From the NCBI GenBank assembly GCA_947311255.1, contig CAMZKL010000032.1, positions 1-64,000 on the forward strand: a stretch of DNA of 64,000 nt. The letters run 5' to 3'. A program made the translations under genes and the position numbers. Below the pieces are notes generated by a model. That model saw only the letters and a program-made list of their open reading frames with translations. It searched no databases and had not been told where the DNA came from. Of this stretch, positions 26,832 through 35,182 are shown piece after piece. Each line of letters begins with the position of its first letter. Position 1 is the first letter of the stretch. The stretch comes from an uncultured Chlorobiota bacterium (GTDB lineage Bacteria > Bacteroidota > Bacteroidia > Bacteroidales > JAADGE01).

Positions 26832-28139
26832 TTATTTATTTCTAAAAAATAGTTTTAAAGGTACTCCCGTGAAATTATAATGTTCTCTTAATTTATTCTC
26901 CAAATATCTTTTGTATGAGTCTTTTATATATTTTGGAAAATTGCAAAAGAAAGCAAATGTTGGCGAATAAGTTGGTAATTGTGTAACGAATTTTATCTTA
27001 ATATATTTTCCTTTGTGTGAAGGTGGTTGAAAATTTTCTATCTCCTTAAGCATAACAGTATTAAGCTCAGGAGTTGGTATTTTTCTTTTCCTATTTTCAT
27101 TTACTTCAATTGCTGTTTCTAAGGCCTTAAAAATTCTTTGTTTTGTTAGTGCAGAAACAAAAAGTATAGGAACATCGTTAAAAGGAGCTAATTTTTGTCT
27201 AATTTCTTCTTCAATCTTTTTAATTGTATTTGTTTCTTTTTCTGCAAGATCCCATTTATTCATTAATACAACAACTCCTTTGCTGTTTTTTTGTATTAAA
27301 TTGTAAATTGCTAAATCTTGGGCTTCTACACCTCTCTGAGCATCAATCATTAACAAGCAGACATCGGAATTTTCAATTGTCCTTATTGCTCTCATAACTG
27401 AGTAAAATTCAATATTTTCTGAAACTTTTGCTTTTTTTCTTATACCTGCTGTATCAACTAGAATAAAATCATGCCCAAACTTATTATAGTGAGTATTAAT
27501 AGAATCTCTTGTTGTTCCTGAAATAGAGGTTACAATATTCCTGTCCTCTCCTATTAGTGAATTTATTAATGATGATTTTCCTGCATTTGGTCTTCCTACA
27601 ACAGCAAAACGTGGAAGTTCGCTTTCTTCTTGAAATTCTTCTCTTTCTGGAAATGCTTTTACAAGCTCATCTAACATATCGCCAGTTCCGGAACCGTTTA
27701 TTGAAGAAATATTATATAATTCAGGCAATCCTAGTTTATAAAAAATATTTGCATCATATTGCAATGCGGAATTATCAACTTTATTAACTAATAAAAATAT
27801 TGGTTTTTTAGTTTTCCTCAATATTTTTGCAACAGATTCATCTAAATCTGTAATCCCTGTCATCACATCTACAACAAACATAATAACATCTGCTTCTTCA
27901 ATTGCAATAATTACTTGTTTTCTAATTTCTTCTTCAAAAACATCATCTGAGCCTTTCACATATCCTCCTGTATCAATTAAGGAAAACTCAACTCCATTCC
28001 AAATAGACTTGCCATAATGTCTATCTCTGGTTACTCCACTTGACTCATGAATTATGGCTTTTCTTTCTTGTATTAACCGATTAAAGAGTGTCGATTTTCC
28101 AACATTTGGTCTTCCTACTATTGCTGCTATATTACTCAT
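26832..28139 (-). CDS. der: Ribosome-assembly GTPase Der (EngA)
   Basis: The 435-residue protein has two tandem GTPase domains with G1 motifs GRPNVGKST and [10 protein letters not shown]3 motifs DTGGY and DTAGI, and G4 motifs NKVD and NKWD, followed by the KH-like C-terminal domain. It acts in 50S ribosomal subunit assembly. Length is normal. A TACCTTTG element lies about 20 bp upstream. Confidence 0.97.
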   Translation of the reverse strand: MSNIAAIVGRPNVGKSTLFNRLIQERKAIIHESSGVTRDRHYGKSIWNGVEFSLIDTGGYVKGSDDVFEEEIRKQVIIAIEEADVIMFVVDVMTGITDLDESVAKILRKTKKPIFLLVNKVDNSALQYDANIFYKLGLPELYNISSINGSGTGDMLDELVKAFPEREEFQEESELPRFAVVGRPNAGKSSLINSLIGEDRNIVTSISGTTRDSINTHYNKFGHDFILVDTAGIRKKAKVSENIEFYSVMRAIRTIENSDVCLLMIDAQRGVEAQDLAIYNLIQKNSKGVVVLMNKWDLAEKETNTIKKIEEEIRQKLAPFNDVPILFVSALTKQRIFKALETAIEVNENRKRKIPTPELNTVMLKEIENFQPPSHKGKYIKIKFVTQLPTYSPTFAFFCNFPKYIKDSYKRYLENKLREHYNFTGVPLKLFFRNK

Positions 28140-28158
28140 CTGTTTTTAATATTTTTTG

Positions 28159-28166
28159 CAAAGGTA
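28159..28166 (-). promoter_or_regulatory. -7 promoter element (TACCTTTG) for der
   Basis: CAAAGGTA on the plus strand gives TACCTTTG on the minus strand 20 bp upstream of the der start. It implies a short leader and a transcription unit of der plus the lipoprotein. Confidence 0.45.
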
Positions 28167-28202
28167 TTATTTTATATCAAGCCGTCCTTATTAATAAGAA
28201 AA

Positions 28203-29255
28203 TTACATACTTAATATTGCCCAAATAACATAAGTTAAATAAAAAAAGACTAATGCTCCTCCAAAAAGTTTACCTACTTTCCATTTGTTTAGTATGAACA
28301 AAACAAAAACAATAAAAACTGATACCAATAAAAAATAAACTGATAATTGAAGCCCTGCAACATCAATCTTCATTTCGCCGCCAGTTGAAAGTACAATAAC
28401 TAAAAACGGAAGTCCCAAACCTACAAGAATATCAAAAATATTTGAGCCAACAGCATTGCTTATTGCCATTCCTCCTCTCCCTTGCTTTGCAACAATTACT
28501 GATGAAAGTAAGTCTGGCACAGATGTTCCAATTGCTAAAACTGTAACTGCTATAATTATTTCAGGAATATGTAAGATATGTGAAATATAAACTGCACTAT
28601 CAACAAGTAGCCAACTTATTCCGGCAATTATTAAAATTGAGATAAAAAAAGTTGCCCAATAATATTTTTTTTTCGGATAAATTATTCTTAATAATAAATC
28701 AAAAGGAAACATTATTTTTTGAAAAAAATTCTTTTTGGTCTTAGTGTTTATTTTTTGATCTTCTTTTGTTTCTCCTGGATCTGAATATTTGAACATCTTT
28801 TTCCAAAAAACTACAACAAAAACATATATTCCATAAACCGCTAGAAATAGCAATGCTTCATAAATAGTTATTTTTCCATCGTATAAAGTAACTAGCAACA
28901 TTACAATTGAAATAATGTAAAAAAACAAATCTCTCACAACAGATTGCCATGCAATAACAGCCTTTCTTACAAATGCTGCGGCTCCGGTAATTGCTAAAAT
29001 ATTAAATAGTGCAGAACCAACAATATTTCCAATTCCTATTGCTTCGTGGTTTCCGTCAGGGCGAATTAAGGCAAAAATAGCAACAAATAATTCAGGTGCA
29101 CTTGACCCAACAGCCATAAGTGTTGCTCCTGCAGCATCAGATGACATCTTTAATTTACTTGCAATTTCATCTAGCGATTCTACAAAATAATCATCAACAA
29201 CTTTTGCAAGTATATAGAATGATACAAGCAAAATTAATAAATAAACTACTATCAT
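28203..29255 (-). CDS. Calcium/sodium antiporter, YrbG-like (CaCA family)
   Basis: The 350-residue protein has about ten to eleven hydrophobic segments and the two alpha-repeat signatures of the CaCA family: TLMAVGSSAPELFVA in the first half and AVTVLAIGTSVPDLLSS in the second, each followed by IGNIVGSALFNI or SNAVGSNIFDI. A central cytoplasmic loop is Lys-rich. It exchanges Ca2+ for Na+ or H+ at the inner membrane. It begins 5 bp after the phosphohexomutase stop, so the pair is likely an operon. Confidence 0.92.
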   Translation of the reverse strand: MIVVYLLILLVSFYILAKVVDDYFVESLDEIASKLKMSSDAAGATLMAVGSSAPELFVAIFALIRPDGNHEAIGIGNIVGSALFNILAITGAAAFVRKAVIAWQSVVRDLFFYIISIVMLLVTLYDGKITIYEALLFLAVYGIYVFVVVFWKKMFKYSDPGETKEDQKINTKTKKNFFQKIMFPFDLLLRIIYPKKKYYWATFFISILIIAGISWLLVDSAVYISHILHIPEIIIAVTVLAIGTSVPDLLSSVIVAKQGRGGMAISNAVGSNIFDILVGLGLPFLVIVLSTGGEMKIDVAGLQLSVYFLLVSVFIVFVLFILNKWKVGKLFGGALVFFYLTYVIWAILSM

Positions 29256-29260
29256 ATTTT

Positions 29261-30592
29261 TTATTTAAAACTTTCTACAATGCCAGTAATTTCTTCAACT
29301 TTTTCAGCAAGTAAATTCTTAGATTTTGCTTCAACCAGCATTCTTAAATATGGTTCGGTGTTGGAAGGACGAATATTGAACCACCAATCTAGATATTCTA
29401 CTCTATATCCGTCAAAATCAAAAAATGCATCAGGTTTTTCTTTGTTTAAATAAAAATCTTTAACAGCATCCATTGCTTCTTTCTTTTTATCAAGCCTAAA
29501 GTTTATCTCTCCAGAGTTTTCATATGCTTCAATTTTTGATATCATTTCAGAAACACTTATTCCTTTTCTATTGTTTTCAGCAATAACATCTAAAAAAATC
29601 AAAGTTGCCAATATTCCGGAATCAGAATAATAAAAATCTCTAAAATAATAATGCCCAGCAAGTTCTCCTCCAAAAACACCATCAATTTCTCTCAATTTAA
29701 CAGCTGCATATGCCCTGCCTACTCTCCACATTTCTTTTTCAAACCTATCTCCTATATATTCTGCAACAGCTTTTGAAGTTCTGATGTCTTGCAAAAATTT
29801 CCCTTTTTCGTCTTTATAATAATCTGCCAAAACAGCAATCATTAAATCTGGTGATATAAATTTCCCTGTTTCATCAGTAAACATAACTCTGTCAGCATCT
29901 CCGTCAAAAATAATTCCAATATCTGCATTTTGTTTTTTCACAAGTTTTTGAAGATCAACAATATTTTCCGGCACTAAGGGGTTTGCTTCGTGGTTTGGAA
30001 ATGTTCCGTCAAGTTCGTCAAAAATATATTTTGGTTTATCTTCCAGCAAATCTTTAATTAGTAATGCAGCCATTCCGTTTGAACAATCAATTGCAACATT
30101 CAAATCAGAAATATCTGGGACATAACTTTTTAAAAAGTCCAAATATTTTTCTTTCTGCGGATATTCAATTATTTTCCCTTTATTTTTATTTACAATAACT
30201 TCTTCATTTTTCATCAAATCTTCTAAATCCTTTAAGCCAGAATCGTATCCAACCGGCAAAGCATCTGTTTTGGAAATTTTCATTCCATTATATTCCTTTG
30301 AATTGTGAGAAGCTGTTATCATAACAGAAGCATCAAACTTATGCTTTGCAGTTATGAAATACACCATTGGAGTTGTAGATAATCCGAGATTATAAACATC
30401 TGCTCCGGCATCATTTATTCCTTCACATAAATATTCAAAAATCTCAGGTGAAGAAGTTCGAACATCTCTTCCCACAAGTATTTTTTTTGTATCTAAAAGT
30501 TGTGGAAGAAAAAAGCCGACCTTATAAGCGTCATTTTTATTAAAGTCCTTGTTATATACTCCTCTGATATCATAGGCATGAAAAGCTTTCAT
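29261..30592 (-). CDS. Phosphomannomutase/phosphoglucomutase
   Basis: The 443-residue alpha-D-phosphohexomutase converts hexose-6-phosphate to hexose-1-phosphate for sugar nucleotide synthesis. The active phosphoserine is in VMITASHNSKEYNGMK, the metal loop is IFDGDADRVMF, the sugar-specificity loop is GGELAGHYYF, and the phosphate-binding loop is RPSNTEPYLR. GELAGH fits the PMM/PGM class. A well-spaced promoter is visible upstream. Confidence 0.92.
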   Translation of the reverse strand: MKAFHAYDIRGVYNKDFNKNDAYKVGFFLPQLLDTKKILVGRDVRTSSPEIFEYLCEGINDAGADVYNLGLSTTPMVYFITAKHKFDASVMITASHNSKEYNGMKISKTDALPVGYDSGLKDLEDLMKNEEVIVNKNKGKIIEYPQKEKYLDFLKSYVPDISDLNVAIDCSNGMAALLIKDLLEDKPKYIFDELDGTFPNHEANPLVPENIVDLQKLVKKQNADIGIIFDGDADRVMFTDETGKFISPDLMIAVLADYYKDEKGKFLQDIRTSKAVAEYIGDRFEKEMWRVGRAYAAVKLREIDGVFGGELAGHYYFRDFYYSDSGILATLIFLDVIAENNRKGISVSEMISKIEAYENSGEINFRLDKKKEAMDAVKDFYLNKEKPDAFFDFDGYRVEYLDWWFNIRPSNTEPYLRMLVEAKSKNLLAEKVEEITGIVESFK

Positions 30593-30617
30593 TTTTTTAT
30601 TTTTAGAATTAAAATGC

Positions 30618-30649
30618 CAAAGTTAAAAAAAAAAACAAAAGGTATCAAA
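30618..30649 (-). promoter_or_regulatory. Promoter for the phosphohexomutase gene (TTTG-N20-TAACTTTG)
   Basis: On the minus strand TTTG (30649-30646) and TAACTTTG (30625-30618) are 20 bp apart, an almost ideal Bacteroidota promoter. The spacer is largely a T-run. It is 26 bp upstream of the start codon. Confidence 0.65.
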
Positions 30650-30671
30650 TATTAGAATTATTTGGTTTTTA

Positions 30672-30702
30672 TTGGTTATTCATTTATTAATATTTACTTT
30701 TG
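30672..30702 (+). promoter_or_regulatory. Promoter for the small barrel gene (TTG-N20-TACTTTTG)
   Basis: TTG at 30672-30674 and TACTTTTG at 30695-30702 have a 20-bp spacer. It drives the gene starting at 30737 and is back to back with the divergent phosphohexomutase promoter. The ORF-track GTG start at 30662 lies upstream of this promoter and is therefore rejected. Confidence 0.65.
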
Positions 30703-30736
30703 TTATTTATTTTTAATCAAAAAAACTTTAAAAGAT

Positions 30737-31270
30737 ATGTTTAAAAAAATTATGATTTTAGTAGCAGTTGTTTTAACAACTTATTCTTTAAATGCACAAA
30801 TGTTTCAAAAAGGAGACAAAGCTCTAAATGTAGGAATTGGAATAGGTTCAAGTTATGGACACTCTCTTGCTCCCATACCTTCTTTTAATGCAAGTTTTGA
30901 AGCCGGAATAGTTGACATTCCAAATGTTGGAGTTGTTGGAGTTGGAGGTTTTGGTTCTTTCAGAACATCATGGAGCAATTACAGTTCATACAAATATACT
31001 TATACTAGAACTATTGCAGCTGCAAGAGGTGTTTTTCATCTTGGTTTCTTTGATACCGGCGATTTTGATTTATATGCAGGCTTAAATGCAGGCTTGAGAT
31101 TTTGGAGTTATTCCTACACAAATAGCTATGCAACAGGAGGATCTGGCTCAACTTTTATTCATGCTGAATTTATTGGTGCACGTTGGATACCAAATGACAA
31201 ATTTGGTTTTTTTGCTGAACTAGGATATGGAATTTCAACTCTTAAAGCAGGAGTTACATTAAAATTCTAA
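30737..31270 (+). CDS. Small secreted beta-barrel protein
   Basis: The start is the ATG at 30737 (MFKKIMILVAVVLTTYSLNAQ, a signal peptide). The 177-residue product is Gly- and aromatic-rich with strand-like repeats (KALNVGIGIGSSYGHSLAPIPSF, GVVGVGGFGSF) and ends in AGVTLKF, a typical barrel terminus. It resembles the eight-stranded OmpA/OmpW-like outer-membrane proteins. It is monocistronic: promoter upstream, terminator downstream. Confidence 0.65.
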   Translation: MFKKIMILVAVVLTTYSLNAQMFQKGDKALNVGIGIGSSYGHSLAPIPSFNASFEAGIVDIPNVGVVGVGGFGSFRTSWSNYSSYKYTYTRTIAAARGVFHLGFFDTGDFDLYAGLNAGLRFWSYSYTNSYATGGSGSTFIHAEFIGARWIPNDKFGFFAELGYGISTLKAGVTLKF

Positions 31271-31303
31271 ATCCTTTTTTTGCATAAAAGAACTTATTAA
31301 AAC

Positions 31304-31334
31304 AAGGCATATTATATGATAATGTGTCTTTTTT
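31304..31334 (+). terminator. Rho-independent terminator after small barrel gene
   Basis: AAGGCATATTA pairs with TAATGTGTCTT (11 bp including two G-U) over a TATGA loop, followed by a T-run. It lies 33 bp after the stop codon. Confidence 0.65.
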
Positions 31335-31356
31335 ATTTATATACAATTTTTTTATT

Positions 31357-31364
31357 TAAATTTG
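31357..31364 (+). promoter_or_regulatory. -7 promoter element (TAAATTTG) for GNAT gene
   Basis: TAAATTTG is 30 bp upstream of the acyltransferase ATG and matches TAnnTTTG. The -33 position has no TTTG. Confidence 0.4.
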
Positions 31365-31394
31365 GCATTTAAGAATTTATTATAGTGTAAGTTT

Positions 31395-32312
31395 ATGAAA
31401 GATATTATTCCCGCAATAGAAAAAGACCTTTTGAGCTCAGAACTCACAAAAGATAAATTTATGCGTCGAACAAATTTCGGAGATAATGAAATATATATAT
31501 GCACAGCACATGATTCTCCCAATATCATGAAAGAAATTGGAAGATTACGTGAACATGCTTTTAGAATTGCCGGAGGTGGAACCGGAAAAGAAACCGATAT
31601 TGATTCTTATGATACTGCCCAAACCCCATATAAGCAACTAATTATTTGGGATAGCGAAGATAAAGAAATAACAGGCGGTTATAGATTTATAGACCTTAGT
31701 GAATTATCTGACGAAAAAAGAAAAAACATAAAACTTGCAACCCAAGGATTACTTAATTTCTCAGATGAATTTATTGATGATTATATGCCTTATATGGTTG
31801 AACTTGGGCGTTCTTTTATCCAGCCAAACTTTCAGTCAGGAAGTGCAACAAGAAAAGCACTTTTCGCATTAGACAACTTATGGGATGGCCTAGGGGCTCT
31901 TATGCACAGAAACCCAAGGTTAAAATACTTTTTTGGAAAAGTTACTATGTACACAAATTATGACAAGTTTGCTAGAGATTTGATTTTATATTTTTTAAAA
32001 CTCCATTTTGGAAAAAACAATAAACTTGTATATCCTAAAAACCCTTTGCCCTACCACCACAACGAAAAAGATTTAAAAAAATATTTTATTGATGATGATT
32101 TTGATAAAAATAAAAAAATACTCTCAAAAGAAGTAAGAGCAAGAGGAGAAAATGTACCTCCTTTAATAAATTCATACATGAGCCTATCAAGAAGTATGAA
32201 GAGTTTTGGAACGTCCATCAATACAAACTTTGGAGATGTTGAAGAAACAGGTATCTTAATAACTATGGATGATATTTATGAAAGCAAAAAAAGGCGACAT
32301 CTCGAATATTAG
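31395..32312 (+). CDS. GNAT-fold acyltransferase, OlsB/hemolysin-like
   Basis: The 305-residue protein resembles the 'putative hemolysin' GNAT acyltransferases: EIGRLREHAFRIAGGGTG near residue 50, then ITGGYRFIDL and YMVELGRSFIQPNFQ. Relatives include OlsB of ornithine lipid synthesis and the GlsB N-acyltransferase of glycine lipid synthesis in Bacteroides, so N-acylation of an amino acid for an aminolipid is a reasonable idea. No PlsC-type O-acyltransferase gene is adjacent, so the specific product is not assigned. Confidence 0.72.
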   Translation: MKDIIPAIEKDLLSSELTKDKFMRRTNFGDNEIYICTAHDSPNIMKEIGRLREHAFRIAGGGTGKETDIDSYDTAQTPYKQLIIWDSEDKEITGGYRFIDLSELSDEKRKNIKLATQGLLNFSDEFIDDYMPYMVELGRSFIQPNFQSGSATRKALFALDNLWDGLGALMHRNPRLKYFFGKVTMYTNYDKFARDLILYFLKLHFGKNNKLVYPKNPLPYHHNEKDLKKYFIDDDFDKNKKILSKEVRARGENVPPLINSYMSLSRSMKSFGTSINTNFGDVEETGILITMDDIYESKKRRHLEY

Positions 32313-32630
32313 TACTTCCCTTTAATTTTAAGTTTTTAAATATTACACAATTTGTTGGTTGATTATACCAGTTTGTCTGGACAAACCATCCTTTTATTTT
32401 TCAACACAATTTATGAAATTTAATAATTCAAACTAATGTTTTTAAGAATAGAGAAACTAAAAAGTGAAAAAAATCAAAAATTAATGTTACCGTTACACGT
32501 TAAAACGTAGCACGATTCATAGCAAATTATTACTTTTAACAGATTTTAACAAAGTATGATTGCCCTAGTTCATTGGTTTTTAGTTTTTAAAATCGTGAAC
32601 TTATATATCTTTGTACGCAACAAAAAAAAC
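32313..32630. other. 318-bp intergenic region with a palindrome
   Basis: No gene was found here. At 32371-32386 there is GTTTGTC-TG-GACAAAC, a 7-bp inverted repeat with a 2-bp centre, followed by CCATCCTTTTATTTTT. It could act as a terminator for the acyltransferase gene or as an operator. A second palindrome-like ACGTT-AA-AACGT is at 32497-32508. A TATCTTTG -7 box lies at 32606-32613, just before the ABC gene. Confidence 0.45.
32606..32613 (+). promoter_or_regulatory. -7 promoter element (TATCTTTG) for ABC exporter genes
   Basis: TATCTTTG matches TAnnTTTG 17 bp upstream of the ATG at 32631. It falls inside the ORF-track extension of this gene, arguing against the upstream start. Confidence 0.45.
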
Positions 32631-33548
32631 ATGGAAATATTAAGAACCAAAAATGTTGTAAAACAATTTGAAAACCACAGAGCTTTATCAGAAGTAAGTA
32701 TTTTGGTAGAAGAAGCTTCTGTTTTTGGATTATTAGGACCAAATGGTGCCGGAAAAACAACATTAATTAGAATAATTAATCAAATTACTGCACCAGACAG
32801 CGGAGAAATTTTTTTATTTGGTGAAAAACTAAAACCCGAACATATAAAAGACATCGGTTACCTCCCAGAAGAAAGAGGATTGTACAAAAAAATGAAAGTT
32901 GGTGAACAGGCTATGTATTTTGCACAATTAAAAGGCATGACAAGGCGTGATGCAAAATCAAATTTAAAAAAACTTTTTGAAAAATTTGAAATTAATGAAT
33001 GGTGGGATAAAAAAGTTGAAGAGCTTTCAAAAGGAATGCAACAAAAAGTCCAATTTATAACAACAATAGTTCATAAACCAAAATTACTAATTTTTGATGA
33101 ACCTTTTAGTGGTTTTGACCCAATAAATACAGATATTCTTAAAAATGAAATCCTTGCATTAAAGAAAAAAGGGTCATCAATTATTTTTTCAACCCACAAT
33201 ATGGCATCAGTTGAAGAAGTTTGTGACCATATTGCTTTAATCAATAATTCACACAAAGTTTTAGATGGAAAAGTTTCTGATATTAAAAATGATTTTAAAT
33301 CAAACATTTTTGAAATAGTTTTTGAAGGAAACTTTAATAAACTTGCTGCTAGCTTAACTGCCGACTATAAAATGGTTGAAAACAGCCAAAAAAATGGGCA
33401 ATCAACTTTGAAAGTAAAAATTTTAAATGACTTAACATCAAACGATTTACTTTCAAGAATGCTCCAATTTGGAAAAATTATTTCTTTTAATGAATATATT
33501 CCTTCAATGCATGATATTTTTATAAAAGCTGTAAGCGGTAATAATTAA
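32631..33548 (+). CDS. ABC transporter ATP-binding protein (NatA-like)
   Basis: The ATG at 32631 (MEILRTKNVVKQFENHRALSEV) is chosen. The 305-residue ATPase has Walker A GPNGAGKTT, an ABC signature variant ELSKGMQQKVQ, Walker B LLIFDEPFSGFDP and H-loop FSTHNM. A C-terminal extension of about 90 residues is typical of NatA/CcmA-like ATPases with DUF4162. The permease gene follows 51 bp downstream. The substrate is unknown; Na+ or drug export are known for relatives. Confidence 0.92.
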   Translation: MEILRTKNVVKQFENHRALSEVSILVEEASVFGLLGPNGAGKTTLIRIINQITAPDSGEIFLFGEKLKPEHIKDIGYLPEERGLYKKMKVGEQAMYFAQLKGMTRRDAKSNLKKLFEKFEINEWWDKKVEELSKGMQQKVQFITTIVHKPKLLIFDEPFSGFDPINTDILKNEILALKKKGSSIIFSTHNMASVEEVCDHIALINNSHKVLDGKVSDIKNDFKSNIFEIVFEGNFNKLAASLTADYKMVENSQKNGQSTLKVKILNDLTSNDLLSRMLQFGKIISFNEYIPSMHDIFIKAVSGNN

Positions 33549-33599
33549 TAATTAAACCATATGGTTTTAAAAAACCACAAGGTCTTTATACCAAAAAAC

Positions 33600-34910
33600 A
33601 TGAACAAAATACCTCTAATAATAACAAGAGAATATCTGACAAGAGTTAAGAAAAAATCCTTCATTATAATGACATTTGTTGGACCAATTTTAATGGGAGC
33701 ACTATTTGCAGCTCAATTTTGGTTTATGACAATGGACGACAATTCTAAAAAAACTATTGCTATTTATGACAAAACAGGAAAATACACACAAGCCTTTGAA
33801 AATTCGGAAACTTTAACTTACAGATTTGTTAACGAGAAAAATGCTGAGAAAAGAAAAGATGAGTTTCGTAAGTCAGGAAACTATGCAATGCTATCAATAC
33901 TAGACACTTTGAGTAATGAATTTATTTTGTATTCAGAAAAAAGTCCTGATTTAGATGTTAAAATGCAACTATCAAAAAATATTGAAACATTTTTAGAAGA
34001 AAAAAACTATAAAAAACTGGGAATTAATAAGGAAGATATAGATGCAGCAAAGGTTTCTGTTAATATTGAAACAATTACATTAACAGATGACGGAGAAAAA
34101 GATAGCTCAGCAGAATTGCCAATAGGAATAGGCTTTGTTGCTGCAATAATTATTTATATGTTTATTTTCATGTACGGAGTGCAAGTTATGCGGGGGGTAA
34201 TTGAAGAAAAAGTAAACAGAGTAGTTGAAGTTTTGATTTCATCAGTAAAACCTTTTCAATTAATGGCAGGAAAAATTATTGGTATTGCCCTTGTTGCCCT
34301 AACACAATTCCTCCTGTGGGCAGTTTTAACAGGAGTTATTGTTATTGGAATTAGCCTTATTTTTAGTTCAGAAATGAATCCAGAACAGATTGACATTAGT
34401 CAAATTCAAAATATATCGTCCGAACAACTTCCTAATTTTGCAAACAATGATAAATTATCTGAAACTTTTGTTCAAATAATGAATTTCAATTGGTTAGCAA
34501 TGATTACAACATTTCTTTTCTTTTTCACAGGAGGATATTTATTATACGCATCTTTATTTGCTGCAATAGGTGCAGCTGTTGACAATGAAACAGACACACA
34601 ACAATTTATGCTCCCTGTAACAGTTCCTTTAATTATTGCATTTGTTGCAGCAATGGGTATAACAAGAAATCCTGACGGAGCATTAGCTTTTTGGATGTCA
34701 ATCATTCCTTTTACATCTCCAATTATTATGCCTGTTAAAGTTGCAATGGGAAGATATGAAATTTGGGAATTACTACTTTCAATGGGACTTCTTGTGGGAA
34801 CATTTTTGGCAACGGTTTGGCTTGCAGCAAAAATCTATAAAGTTGGCATTTTAATGTACGGAAAAAAGGTTTCTTACAAGGAGCTTTGGAAATGGTTAAG
34901 ATATAAATAA
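33600..34910 (+). CDS. ABC-2 type permease (NatB-like)
   Basis: The start is taken as the ATG at 33600 (MNKIPLIITREYLTRVKKKSFIIMT), the usual N-terminus of this family; an ATG at 33561 would add 13 residues. The 436-residue protein has one N-terminal membrane helix, a large extracytoplasmic domain of about 140 residues, and five or six helices in the C-terminal half (ABC2_membrane_3 architecture). It forms the exporter with the ATPase just upstream. Confidence 0.87.
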   Translation: MNKIPLIITREYLTRVKKKSFIIMTFVGPILMGALFAAQFWFMTMDDNSKKTIAIYDKTGKYTQAFENSETLTYRFVNEKNAEKRKDEFRKSGNYAMLSILDTLSNEFILYSEKSPDLDVKMQLSKNIETFLEEKNYKKLGINKEDIDAAKVSVNIETITLTDDGEKDSSAELPIGIGFVAAIIIYMFIFMYGVQVMRGVIEEKVNRVVEVLISSVKPFQLMAGKIIGIALVALTQFLLWAVLTGVIVIGISLIFSSEMNPEQIDISQIQNISSEQLPNFANNDKLSETFVQIMNFNWLAMITTFLFFFTGGYLLYASLFAAIGAAVDNETDTQQFMLPVTVPLIIAFVAAMGITRNPDGALAFWMSIIPFTSPIIMPVKVAMGRYEIWELLLSMGLLVGTFLATVWLAAKIYKVGILMYGKKVSYKELWKWLRYK

Positions 34911-35182
34911 ATATATTTGATAGTAGATACGCTTTGGTATGTAGTTTCTGATTTATCAAAATACAAAAAACATTAAAGATGGTTCTTCAAAAGAATATCT
35001 ACAAACAATACACATGAAGCATTCTTAATAAAATTTTAACACACAAGTGCAAGACTATTATTCAGCACATTAATTATTTGCAAAAAAAGCAAGTGTTGCA
35101 AGGAGCAAAGCAAAACAAATATTACAAATACGAGTATTTCAGCAACTTCTTTAATATCAACTAATTATACAATTATAGATAC

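Noticed and set aside
26832-28139. Plus-strand ORF 27557-27787 as an independent gene
   Set aside because: It is antisense to der, whose GTPase motifs are complete across the same region.
34911-35182. Possible degenerate gene or regulatory RNA in the 272-bp gap before the U32 gene
   Set aside because: It has a TATATTTG at 34912-34919 and alternating TTGC/GCAA words, but no ORF with a recognisable product and no convincing stem-loop with a U-tract. Nothing there could be supported.
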